64,000 nucleotides of DNA from Prevotella sp. (GTDB lineage: Bacteria; Bacteroidota; Bacteroidia; Bacteroidales; Bacteroidaceae), in the NCBI GenBank assembly GCA_017470055.1, contig JAFUFD010000020.1, forward strand, positions 115,492 to 179,491, read 5' to 3'. The notes under the pieces are model-generated. The model made no database searches, was not told the origin of the DNA, and was given only the letters and a program-made list of their open reading frames with translations. Position numbers and translations under genes: made by a program. Shown piece by piece: positions 18,563-27,175 of this stretch; the stretch's first letter is position 1; the number at the start of each line of letters is the position of its first letter.

Positions 18563-18635
18563 ACAAACTCGTTTGTTTTTATTCCCGAGACGGAGTAACT
18601 TCGGCATTTCATGCCAAAGTTACAATTTTTTTTTG

Positions 18636-18643
18636 TACTTTTG
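18636..18643 (+). promoter_or_regulatory. -7 box for cca
   Basis: TACTTTTG fits the -7 consensus and is placed about 23 bases above the cca ATG. No clear -33 element is visible. Confidence 0.4.
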
Positions 18644-18665
18644 CAGCCGAAAAGGAAAAAATGTC

Positions 18666-20096
18666 ATGAAACTCTATTCTGATGCTGCTTTGGCAAAGAT
18701 ATTAGACCGTGAGATCTTCCATCAGATCAGTGCTGTCGCTGACCGTTTGGGCGTGGAGTGCTATGTGGTGGGAGGCTATGTGCGTGACATCTTCTTGGAA
18801 CGTCCTTCCGACGATATAGATGTCGTCGTAGTGGGTAGTGGCATCCAAGTAGCCTCAGAACTGAAGAAAGAGTTGGGGAAAAGGGCACATCTTTCTGTCT
18901 TCCGCAATTTTGGCACTGCACAAGTGAAGTTTCGTGATATGGAGGTGGAGTTCGTGGGAGCGAGAAGAGAGAGTTACAGCCATGACTCCCGCAAACCTGT
19001 CGTGGAGGACGGCACACTGGAGGACGACCAGAACCGTCGTGACTTCACCATCAATGCGATGGCAATCTGTCTGAACAAAGAGCGTTTTGGGGAGTTAGTG
19101 GACCCCTTCAATGGTCTTGCCGATTTGGAAGACCGTATCATCGCCACCCCACTCGACCCGGAAGTGACCTTTTCCGATGACCCGCTGCGCATGATGCGCT
19201 GTATCCGTTTTGCCACCCAACTGAATTTCCAGATTGAGGAAGAGACCTTTGAGGCGTTGGAGCGAATGGCTGACCGCATCAAGATTGTCAGTGGCGAGCG
19301 CATTGAGGTCGAACTTAACAAGATCATGATGGCTCCCCATCCCAGCATTGGCTTCGAGTATTTGCAGCGCAGTGGACTCTTGCAGATCATCCTGCCAGAA
19401 CTTGCCGCCTTAGACATCGTGGAGAAGCGTGACGGACGTGCCCATAAGAATAATTTCTATCATACGTTAGAGGTATTGGAGAATGTCTGCGCACATCATG
19501 CTCCCCTGTGGCTGAGATGGAGTGCCCTGCTACATGATATCGGGAAGACAAAGACGAAACGATGGGAGCCCAAGTCGGGATGGACCTTCCATAACCATAA
19601 TTATATTGGGGCGAAGATGGTGGTGGATATTTTCCGCCGCCTGAAACTGCCCATGGGGGCAGAGATGCGGTATGTGCAGAAACTCGTAGACCTCCACATG
19701 CGTCCCATCGCCATTGCTGACGAGGTGGTGACAGACTCCGCCGTACGCCGTTTACTCAATGATGCCGGTGATGATATTGACGACCTGATGACGCTCTGCG
19801 AGGCAGATATCACCTCCAAGAACGAGGTACGCAAGAAAATGTTCCTGGAGAATTTTCGGATGGTGCGTGAGAAACTCGCCGACCTGAAGGAGAAAGACTA
19901 CAAACGGCTGTTGCAACCTGTCATCGACGGCAATGAGATTATGGAACTATTCCATCTGCAGCCTTCTCGTGAGGTAGGTATCTTGAAGCAATACTTAAAA
20001 GACGCCGTTCTCGACAATCAAGTAGAGAACGAGCGTGAGCCTCTCATGCGACTTCTGATGGAGAAGGCACAAAAAATGGGATTAGCCGTTGACTAA
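18666..20096 (+). CDS. cca: CCA tRNA nucleotidyltransferase with HD domain
   Basis: The 476-residue enzyme adds or repairs the 3' CCA of tRNAs. The class II nucleotidyltransferase head is at about 20-160: GGYVRD at 36-41, the catalytic Asp pair D50/D52 in DDIDVV, RRDFTINAM at 124-132, and the RNA/head linker DDPLRMMRCIRFATQ. A C-terminal HD domain follows (LLHDIGKTKTKRW), as in the HD-containing branch of the family. The frame is open back to 18423, across the divergent promoter region; the ATG at 18666 after TACTTTTG is the sensible start. The stop lies inside the hairpin that terminates the opposing C10 protease transcript. Confidence 0.94.
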   Translation: MKLYSDAALAKILDREIFHQISAVADRLGVECYVVGGYVRDIFLERPSDDIDVVVVGSGIQVASELKKELGKRAHLSVFRNFGTAQVKFRDMEVEFVGARRESYSHDSRKPVVEDGTLEDDQNRRDFTINAMAICLNKERFGELVDPFNGLADLEDRIIATPLDPEVTFSDDPLRMMRCIRFATQLNFQIEEETFEALERMADRIKIVSGERIEVELNKIMMAPHPSIGFEYLQRSGLLQIILPELAALDIVEKRDGRAHKNNFYHTLEVLENVCAHHAPLWLRWSALLHDIGKTKTKRWEPKSGWTFHNHNYIGAKMVVDIFRRLKLPMGAEMRYVQKLVDLHMRPIAIADEVVTDSAVRRLLNDAGDDIDDLMTLCEADITSKNEVRKKMFLENFRMVREKLADLKEKDYKRLLQPVIDGNEIMELFHLQPSREVGILKQYLKDAVLDNQVENEREPLMRLLMEKAQKMGLAVD

Positions 20097-20102
20097 TCCC
20101 AT
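20076..20102 (-). terminator. Intrinsic terminator for the C10 protease, inside the cca 3' end
   Basis: ATGGGATTAG (20076-20085) and CTAATCCCAT (20093-20102) form a perfect 10-bp stem with a seven-base loop. On the minus strand it is followed by a run of six T. It lies 24 bases past the C10 protease stop and covers the cca stop codon. Confidence 0.75.
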
Positions 20103-20125
20103 CTCCAATTTATCAAATCATTCAT

Positions 20126-22639
20126 CTATCGCACAACCATCTTACGACCATTGTGGATATAAACTCCCTTTTGCGAGGGTACCATACTACGCTGTCCATT
20201 CAGGCGGTAGTAAGGCATATCTTTCCTGTTCTCCGAGACTATCACCTTATTGATACCTGTGGAGGCAGGAAGGACGGTCAGTGTACCAGCCACGAATGTG
20301 AGGTCATAACTCTCTGCCTTCGCTGTCACAGTGATAGGATAGTCACCTGCGGGAGAGTCGGTGTCAGCCTCACAGGTAAAGACTGGTTCCTCCACCCATA
20401 CAGGCACCTCGTCACCATTCACCAGCCCCTCAAAAGTCAGTGTGAACTCAGGGTCAGGCTGCCCTACCTCACGGGTAGCATTAGCCACGGTGGCGGTAGC
20501 ACTCACCCTTTGTACCACCAGATAACCGTCGAGCAATGTCACATTCTCGTCAGTGATCGTTCCTGCCTCGATGGTGATGGGATAACGCCCTGCGGGAGAG
20601 TCTGCCGTCGCCTCACAGGTAAGGACTGGTGTTCCCTCGATGGGGTCACCCTGTACGGTATAAGTCAGTTCTGGGTTCTCCTCACCATAGTAGCGGATGG
20701 TGTTACGCACTTTGACGGACGAGCCAAACTCCAAGATATTGTCGTAGTCACTGCCCTTGAAACTATTCCACTGTGCCTTCTGCGCATATTTGGTCTTGCT
20801 GCCACTGGGCACATATAATTTGCAATTGTATACGGTAATGCCAGTGAACACATCGGATCCCCCCAGCGTAGGAGGCTCCTTGGATGACACACGTATCTCC
20901 GTCAGTGAACTTGCCGAGCGGAAAGCCTCACGTCCAATCGTCTCAATACTATTGGGAATCACCACTTTCGACAGGCGTGAGCAGCCCGCCATGGCATAGT
21001 CGTGCAGCGTTGTCGTCCCCTTGGCGATATTCATCTCACCATTGGTATTAGGCAGCACCTCGATGATCTCCGTCTCCTCGTTGTTCCATACAACCCCGTC
21101 AACAATCTTAAAATTAGCATTAGCCGCTGGTGTTCCTATCTCAATATCGCTCAAGGCACCGCAAAGTGCCAATGCACCATCACCCCATGCTTTCAGTCCT
21201 GCGGGCAGGCTCAGGGAGCGCAGTCGGCGACAGCCATAGAAAGCCCTTGTCGGCAACTCATCATAAGCCGTTGTCAACTGCTTGCCGCCATCTATCAGAT
21301 AGGCATTGCCACCGCTCACGAAGCGTGCCTCCGAGAGGTCCAGTTTCTGCAGGTAGCCGTCTGTCCGCTCTCCTCTCTCATCCGAGCCGGCAAGTCTGCG
21401 CAACTGGCGCAGGTCGCTGGAGTTAATATTACCCGATAGTTTCAGTGAGCCTACAGTACCTATCTTGTCGTCGCCCAGCACACTACTCAAGGAGCCAGCC
21501 TCTGTCAGTGCGATGACCTCATCGGTCAAGTCACGGGGGGCGCCCTTGATACCGATAATCATGTCCTGCCCTCTGCTGAACTGATAGCCGCTGGGGTTCA
21601 GTAGCGAGATATCGTAGTAGCCATCGTCCTCACCGCTCCATCCCCAGTTGACATACACCATGCCAGAAGCATTATAGCCATGCAGCACGAAGGCGTGTCC
21701 ACCTTGCCAACTGTCCGCACCTCCATAGTAGATAGGACCGTCCTCGCTGATAGCACGGAACACCATGTCCATCCACTCCTCATCAGTATAATATTTGGTG
21801 CTATAGTAGTCGTCACGCTCCACACATTGGGCATCCTCAAAACCGAAATACGCACGCAGACCTGCGGCGGCATCTTGTGAGTAGGCACCGCTACCTCCCT
21901 CTGCGCTACCACCATATCCCATATTGGCAGCGACACCGCAGTCACGCATCAGCACAGCCACGGCCTCCGCCTCAGCGTCACTATAGCCACTGGTGTATTT
22001 GTCGAGCATGTGATCCCAGTCGTAGTAGTCTTCCTCGAAGTTCGCCGTGACAGCCTGGCTACCATAATAGATGGTACGCTGTCCGATGCCGTGCTCAGGT
22101 GATTTGAAATAGTTCAGCACCTGCGCCATTGCCGTGGCGACACATCCCGTATAGCAACGATCTCCACCATTTGAGATGGGGCAATATTTATTATACGGCA
22201 TCAATTGATCCCACTCCGTAGTTAGCATTGGCTCTACCATGACGGGATATTTGCTGGGATCAGGGGCAATAGGAGTCAACACCACCCCATTGCTAATGGC
22301 TTTCTCCACCACTTCATTCATCGCCTTGAGCCACCACTGGAAATTGGTGTTCTCCTCATTAAATCGCTTGGTCGAAACGCCCAGCACCTCTGGTGCCACA
22401 TCGTCTGTGGCAACAACGGCAAAGCCACTTCCCTCAAAGCCCAGAATCTCATAGGCATCAGTCGCTTTCAGTGTTTTCAAGTCTGCGACAGTCTTAGCCG
22501 CCATACGTTTCATGGCGCGCTGCTGATTAATGGCACGCACGGCTGCCTCTTTCATCTGTTGCTTGCTGCGTGGTGTTGCCGTAGCGACATGGGCAACCAT
22601 AGCGAACGCCAACATCAAGATAAGTTTATTTTTTCTCAT
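20126..22639 (-). CDS. Secreted C10 (streptopain-like) cysteine protease with LRR, MBG and T9SS tail
   Basis: The 837-residue exported protein starts with a signal peptide (about 1-22) and a Spi/C10 propeptide (about 25-120). The peptidase C10 domain is at about 130-365: catalytic Cys 166 in YTGCVATAMAQVL, catalytic His 315 in GGHAFVLHGY, and the conserved NWGWSG. Next are BspA-type leucine-rich repeats (about 390-640: RTFYGCRRLRSLSLPAGL-like units), two MBG-like beta domains (about 645-800; the ADSPAGRYPITIEAG and TDSPAGDYPITVTA repeats), and a short basic C-terminal sorting tail (YRLNGQRSMVPSQKGVYIH). The tail suggests export by the type IX system, whose SprA is encoded at 38.4 kb. It probably degrades host or dietary proteins; substrate unknown. 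A terminator lies between it and the upstream adhesin gene. Confidence 0.9.
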   Translation of the reverse strand: MRKNKLILMLAFAMVAHVATATPRSKQQMKEAAVRAINQQRAMKRMAAKTVADLKTLKATDAYEILGFEGSGFAVVATDDVAPEVLGVSTKRFNEENTNFQWWLKAMNEVVEKAISNGVVLTPIAPDPSKYPVMVEPMLTTEWDQLMPYNKYCPISNGGDRCYTGCVATAMAQVLNYFKSPEHGIGQRTIYYGSQAVTANFEEDYYDWDHMLDKYTSGYSDAEAEAVAVLMRDCGVAANMGYGGSAEGGSGAYSQDAAAGLRAYFGFEDAQCVERDDYYSTKYYTDEEWMDMVFRAISEDGPIYYGGADSWQGGHAFVLHGYNASGMVYVNWGWSGEDDGYYDISLLNPSGYQFSRGQDMIIGIKGAPRDLTDEVIALTEAGSLSSVLGDDKIGTVGSLKLSGNINSSDLRQLRRLAGSDERGERTDGYLQKLDLSEARFVSGGNAYLIDGGKQLTTAYDELPTRAFYGCRRLRSLSLPAGLKAWGDGALALCGALSDIEIGTPAANANFKIVDGVVWNNEETEIIEVLPNTNGEMNIAKGTTTLHDYAMAGCSRLSKVVIPNSIETIGREAFRSASSLTEIRVSSKEPPTLGGSDVFTGITVYNCKLYVPSGSKTKYAQKAQWNSFKGSDYDNILEFGSSVKVRNTIRYYGEENPELTYTVQGDPIEGTPVLTCEATADSPAGRYPITIEAGTITDENVTLLDGYLVVQRVSATATVANATREVGQPDPEFTLTFEGLVNGDEVPVWVEEPVFTCEADTDSPAGDYPITVTAKAESYDLTFVAGTLTVLPASTGINKVIVSENRKDMPYYRLNGQRSMVPSQKGVYIHNGRKMVVR

Positions 22640-22653
22640 GGTTATTTTGAAAA

Positions 22654-22684
22654 GGCAGGGACATCTGATATGGACGCCCCTGCC
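22654..22684 (-). terminator. Hairpin terminator after the giant adhesin gene
   Basis: GGCAGGG (22654-22660) pairs perfectly with CCCTGCC (22678-22684) and is followed on the minus strand by TTTTC. It lies between the adhesin stop (22725) and the C10 protease start (22639), so it could attenuate read-through. I see no separate promoter for the protease. Confidence 0.6.
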
Positions 22685-22724
22685 CTTATTATTGGAATGT
22701 TACTTGTTGTAAATCCGTGTTATC

Positions 22725-25700
22725 TTACTTCACGAGGATGGCTTTACCATTGATGACATAGACACCCTTCAGACCGCTGAAGTCCTTAGTCTGCTTGCGA
22801 ACCAGGCGACCGTCGAGTGCGTAAACGTCTACAGGCTTACCTTCCTTGACAATCTCCTCAATAGCGGTAGTCACGTTGATGTTGACCGTTGCAGGCTTAG
22901 ACTCTACACCGTTAGTATAGACAGCAGTCACATCGAAGGTGCGGCGCTTACCAGCACTCAACTTGTTACCTGCCACTGTGTAGGTAGTCTTGTCACCCTC
23001 TACGGTAGCGATCAAGTCGCCCTCGTAGTAGATATTATAAGAAGCGACAATACCACCACTCTGCAGGAAGGTCACGTCGTCAACGAGCAGTGCCCAGATA
23101 TCCTTAGAGACGTGACGGATGGCGAAGTACTTCGTGCCCTCGGGCAGGTCAAAGGATACTTCCTCCCATTCTGTGACTGCACATGTAGCATCTGCGATCT
23201 TTGTGAAACTCTCAATCTCCTTATTGGTAGAAGAAACCAATATCTCATAACTCTCAGGTCCATAATCGGTCACGAGTTCACGAGTATAGAACTTGACGGT
23301 CTGTGCCACACCAGGCAACTCAGGCGAAATCAGCCAGTTATCAGTGGCAGGCACATCACCAGACGATGCTCCCTTACATGCAGAGATGAAGTACTTATCA
23401 CCGCTGTGGGCAGTATAGGCTGTCAGTTCTGCGTTGGCTGCCAGCGGATTGAAGACAATCCATGAAGCAGGCTGACCAAGAGCAGTCTCTATGCCACTGA
23501 AGCCATAGCCCAACTCACCGTTAGAACCATCGTAGACAGTCCACTCACCAATAGTACCTGTGTTGGAGACATACTGCTTAGCGTCAGCGTCGTAAATACC
23601 ACCGTTATCATTATCGTCATACGACTCCACATCGTCGGTTACCTCCTCAGTGGAATTTGAAGGAGCAGTCCAAGCGAGGTCTACACCTGCGTCACCCTTG
23701 TCCTTAGCGGTCAGGTTCTCAGGAGCAGCAACAGTAGGCTCTTTGATGGTGATAATGGTCTCAGCGGTATTGTCGTCTGGCTCAAGTTCATTATCAAAAG
23801 CGACCTCTGCGGTGAAGGTCACGTCGTCAACCTGATCGAAGATAGTGGTAGCAAACTCGGCAGTGTACTCAGCCTTCTTGAAGGGAGCCAATGCCTCAGT
23901 AACGGTCTCGCTGAGCAATTCCTCATTGCCAGCCTTGATAGTGACAGTGTAACTATTGGCAGCGTTCTCACCCTTATTCTCAACAATAGCCTTGACAGTA
24001 GCCGTCTGACCTGCTGTTACAGTAGCAGGAGCAGTTACGGTCACACCGAGGTTATACTCATAGAGGTCAACCACACGGATAGCATCCATGACGATATTGT
24101 CGCCCCAGTCAATAATATTGCCCTCATCATCAGCAGTCAGGGGAGTAGTGTATTGAGCAAGGAATGCTATCTGCGCATAGCGTCCGTCCTTCAGTGAGGT
24201 AAGAGGCACTTTGACAGTCTGGTTATCAGACTTCAAGGTAACAGTCTGCAATACGTCAAAATCACCACCATCCTTTGCGCCAAAGACATAGAGTTGGCTT
24301 ACATTAGCACTCTTGACATCGAAGACAAGCACAGGGTTAATTGCCTTGCTGATATTCAACTTACCAGAGATTAACTGAATAGGATTAGAAACATCCTGAG
24401 CGGCAAGAACAAGGGCTACACCGTCATCGTCGGTGGCTTCATCAGAGACACCGAGGAAAGCATTGGATGACCAGTAATAGTGCAGTGACTTGCCTGCAAA
24501 ACTTTCGTTAAACGGCAACTCATAAGACTTACCGATGAGCAGACTTGTGGTATATCCCTCTATGCCAGTACCTGCCTCGTTAGAGGGCTGTACGGCAAAT
24601 TGCATGTCCTGTTGGTCACCTTCCTCTGTGCTGTAGTCAATAGTGGCAGTTCCGACACCAGTAGCCTCACCGATTTTCTCTGCCAGTTCCCACCATTGGA
24701 AGCCCCAGAACGATACGAGTTCAGTAGTATAGATGCCATAGGCAACCTCTGACGGGTTAACGTAACCACCGTTAGGACCAACATTGCCTACAGGCTCCCA
24801 AGAGAAGGTAAGTGAAGTTGCGTTATCAACAACATCAACATCACCTAGATCTGCTGGAACGTCAATACCTATGAACGCACTAACCTTCTCGCTCTTCGCA
24901 CCCTTACCAACGCTGTTGTAGGGAACAGCCTGATAGGTGTATACACCTGCGGTGGCAGGCTCGTCGAAGAAACGCTTCATAGCGCCAGGAGCAACATCAG
25001 TAAACTCACCAACAACCTCACCGTTGCGGAGAATCTCAATCTTAGAGATATTCTCAGTCAGGTCCTCGCCACCAGCGTTCTGAGTAGGTGCAGTCACCTT
25101 GACAGTAGCCGTCTGGTCGCCTTCGCTACCAGCCAGAACCTCAACCTCAGGAGCAGCAGGAGCACCTGGCTTCAGTCCCAACTCTACAACGAAGTTGTCT
25201 ACCCAGAGATAATATTTGTCTGCATCAGAGATGGCATGGATACCGAAGTAGTAGTAACCATCCTCGGCTACAGTGAACTCCTCGTTCTCCAAAGTCTCAT
25301 AAGTATTCCATGTAACTTCGGTAGCAGCAATCACCTGCTCAGTCAAAGCAGAAGCCTTAGCCTCTTTACCCACCTTCAACTCAACACGCTCTGCATAGTA
25401 ATCACTTTGTGCGCGAGCATCAAAAGCAACACGATACTTCACGCCTGCGGTCAACTTGATAGCAGGAGAAACCAGCCAGTCATTACCGTCATTGTCACCG
25501 TTATATCTGTAACGTGCAGAACCATCACTACCGCTAACATTGTCCTTCTCCAAGGTCCATGTGCTACCATCCTCGTTGCTGTCGAGAACTCCGAACTGTG
25601 CGAAATCCTCAGCAGTTTCGAACTTGTTCTCGTAAGGAATCTCATCAACGGGAGCACCTGTCTCGGCAACCTCCTCGGCAGGAGCGTCCTTCGTGATGGT

Positions 25701-26909
25701 GAGAGCCTCTATCCAACTATAATAATATATTTTCTCGTCAGAACCATTGGCAAGCAGTTCATTAACATTGGTCAGCGTGCCTGTCTCCGCATCGTATGAC
25801 ATTACAAAGTCTTCCAATTTCGCACCATCTGTACCAATAGCATATACCTCAGCACCCGACTGGCTTCCTAAATACTGTAGGCCTTTGAATGTAACGGTTG
25901 TACCGTCAATGGTACCCTTAATCCAAGCCTCTGGGAAGAGGGTAAAAAGCCCCTGCAGATAGATGTCACTGCCATCCTTTGCATAAGTTACAGTGCTCTT
26001 GAACTTAGAAGAGCCGGAATTTGCATAAGTGCTTCCCTGCGTATACCAAGTCTCTGTTGCCACACCTTCCGGAAGAGTGATAGTCACCTTCTCTATAGGA
26101 ACATATTCGTGCGCATAGGTAAATACTGTGTTGTAGTCTGCCTCGCCATCAAAGTATGTACTGCCACTGTAGTCATAGAACATACCAATGGGGTGGTCAA
26201 CGTCAGAACCTACCAACGAGATCGTATTACCATCAACGGTGAACGTGATATTCTCTTTGGAAGTATCCTTAGTGAACTCGTTATCACCCTCTCCACTGGT
26301 AAGACCCCACCAAAGGGTATAGGCTACACGATAAGAAGCATTGTAATGCTGTACCTGACCAACGGGAATAGTAATGGTATTACCTGACTTGGTACCCTTT
26401 ACCCAGTTGTTGGCAATAAAATTAGACACAATGTTCTTGATGTAGACAGTGCCGTCCTCGCACTCAACAACGTCAACCTCACCTTCCTGATCGACTGGAA
26501 TAACTCCAGTAGAATTGGTGTACTTGAAAGCACCACCTGCACGAGAGTAGACCTTACGAACACCTTCACCTGGCTTGGTGATAATGCCATTAGCGTCAAC
26601 CTCCTCGCCAGTAGCCTTCAGTATGGTCAATGGAGCCTGAGGAATCACATAAGAATAAGGACGCAAGTGGTTGCGACCTTCTTGTGGACGAAGAGGAGTC
26701 TGCAATGCCTCCTCTTTGACTGCCTTCGTGGATTTGTAGGCGTCAATAGCCTTTTCCATGGCGGCAGTCTTCTTGACTGACACAATCTTGTGTGCTTCAA
26801 GTTTCTTAGCAGGAGCCTGTCTCTTTGCCACCTGCGCTTGAGCAGGTACTGCAAGCAGCAACGCTGCCATCAATACCCCCCCCAAATAAGAAGTAAACTT
26901 TTTACTCAT
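22725..26909 (-). CDS. Giant T9SS-type multidomain adhesin (choice-of-anchor J, FN3, CARDB-like)
   Basis: From ATG 26909 the product is 1394 residues. A signal peptide (AALLLAVPAQAQ) is followed by a pro-like basic region. There are two jelly-roll choice-of-anchor J/cleaved-adhesin domains: one at about 420-570 (NDWLVSPAIKLTAGVKYRVA) and one at about 1095-1283 (DNWLISPELP). FN3 modules at about 575-790 and 1060-1090 lie around them, with a CARDB-like domain at about 950-1055 (VTAGQTATVKAIVENKGENA). It ends with a type A sorting tail (VYALDGRLV...GLKGVYVINGKAIL). Similar modules occur in gingipain adhesin regions. The frame extends to 26948, but the downstream ATG gives a cleaner signal peptide. 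Probably surface-attached; ligand unknown. It is in tandem with the C10 protease, so the two may be co-expressed. Confidence 0.88.
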   Translation of the reverse strand: MSKKFTSYLGGVLMAALLLAVPAQAQVAKRQAPAKKLEAHKIVSVKKTAAMEKAIDAYKSTKAVKEEALQTPLRPQEGRNHLRPYSYVIPQAPLTILKATGEEVDANGIITKPGEGVRKVYSRAGGAFKYTNSTGVIPVDQEGEVDVVECEDGTVYIKNIVSNFIANNWVKGTKSGNTITIPVGQVQHYNASYRVAYTLWWGLTSGEGDNEFTKDTSKENITFTVDGNTISLVGSDVDHPIGMFYDYSGSTYFDGEADYNTVFTYAHEYVPIEKVTITLPEGVATETWYTQGSTYANSGSSKFKSTVTYAKDGSDIYLQGLFTLFPEAWIKGTIDGTTVTFKGLQYLGSQSGAEVYAIGTDGAKLEDFVMSYDAETGTLTNVNELLANGSDEKIYYYSWIEALTITKDAPAEEVAETGAPVDEIPYENKFETAEDFAQFGVLDSNEDGSTWTLEKDNVSGSDGSARYRYNGDNDGNDWLVSPAIKLTAGVKYRVAFDARAQSDYYAERVELKVGKEAKASALTEQVIAATEVTWNTYETLENEEFTVAEDGYYYFGIHAISDADKYYLWVDNFVVELGLKPGAPAAPEVEVLAGSEGDQTATVKVTAPTQNAGGEDLTENISKIEILRNGEVVGEFTDVAPGAMKRFFDEPATAGVYTYQAVPYNSVGKGAKSEKVSAFIGIDVPADLGDVDVVDNATSLTFSWEPVGNVGPNGGYVNPSEVAYGIYTTELVSFWGFQWWELAEKIGEATGVGTATIDYSTEEGDQQDMQFAVQPSNEAGTGIEGYTTSLLIGKSYELPFNESFAGKSLHYYWSSNAFLGVSDEATDDDGVALVLAAQDVSNPIQLISGKLNISKAINPVLVFDVKSANVSQLYVFGAKDGGDFDVLQTVTLKSDNQTVKVPLTSLKDGRYAQIAFLAQYTTPLTADDEGNIIDWGDNIVMDAIRVVDLYEYNLGVTVTAPATVTAGQTATVKAIVENKGENAANSYTVTIKAGNEELLSETVTEALAPFKKAEYTAEFATTIFDQVDDVTFTAEVAFDNELEPDDNTAETIITIKEPTVAAPENLTAKDKGDAGVDLAWTAPSNSTEEVTDDVESYDDNDNGGIYDADAKQYVSNTGTIGEWTVYDGSNGELGYGFSGIETALGQPASWIVFNPLAANAELTAYTAHSGDKYFISACKGASSGDVPATDNWLISPELPGVAQTVKFYTRELVTDYGPESYEILVSSTNKEIESFTKIADATCAVTEWEEVSFDLPEGTKYFAIRHVSKDIWALLVDDVTFLQSGGIVASYNIYYEGDLIATVEGDKTTYTVAGNKLSAGKRRTFDVTAVYTNGVESKPATVNINVTTAIEEIVKEGKPVDVYALDGRLVRKQTKDFSGLKGVYVINGKAILVK

Positions 26910-26969
26910 AAACTGTAATACATTAGTTAATATTATAAAATAATTCACGAAATTTCAAAAACACGGGTG

Positions 26970-27001
26970 CAAAGGTAACATTTTTCAATAAAAAGAGCAA
27001 A
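26970..27001 (-). promoter_or_regulatory. Promoter of the giant adhesin gene
   Basis: On the minus strand, TTTG (26998-27001), 20 bases, TACCTTTG (26970-26977): an exact consensus match. The leader to ATG 26909 is about 54 bases. Confidence 0.7.
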
Positions 27002-27097
27002 TATTTATGACATTTTTTGTTTTAAAACCCTTTTTTACTTAAAATATGTCAGATCTCTCATACCACAAACATGGTAGGAGGAGCCGAGGTGAAAACT

Positions 27098-27128
27098 TCG
27101 ACCTGTTTGTGACTTACAAACGGGTCGA
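27098..27128. repeat. 12-bp inverted repeat sharing words with the next hairpin
   Basis: TCGACCTGTTTG and CAAACGGGTCGA pair with a single G-T wobble across a seven-base loop. The word CAAACGGGTCG recurs in the adjacent perfect repeat (27127-27165). Confidence 0.55.
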
Positions 27129-27165
27129 ATGAAGCGTTCAAACGGGTCGTTTGAACGCTTCATTC
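27127..27165. terminator. Perfect 18-bp inverted repeat, likely terminator after the GH2 gene
   Basis: GAATGAAGCGTTCAAACG is followed by GGT and its exact reverse complement. It starts ten bases past the GH2 stop on the minus strand. There is no immediate long T-run, so it could also be a REP-like element or an RNA-processing hairpin. Together with 27098-27128 it can fold into alternative stems. Confidence 0.55.
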
Positions 27166-27175
27166 ACTTTACTCA

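Noticed and set aside
18423-18665. N-terminal extension of cca
   Set aside because: It overlaps the divergent DUF1599 gene and both promoters; the CCA family starts at the ATG at 18666.
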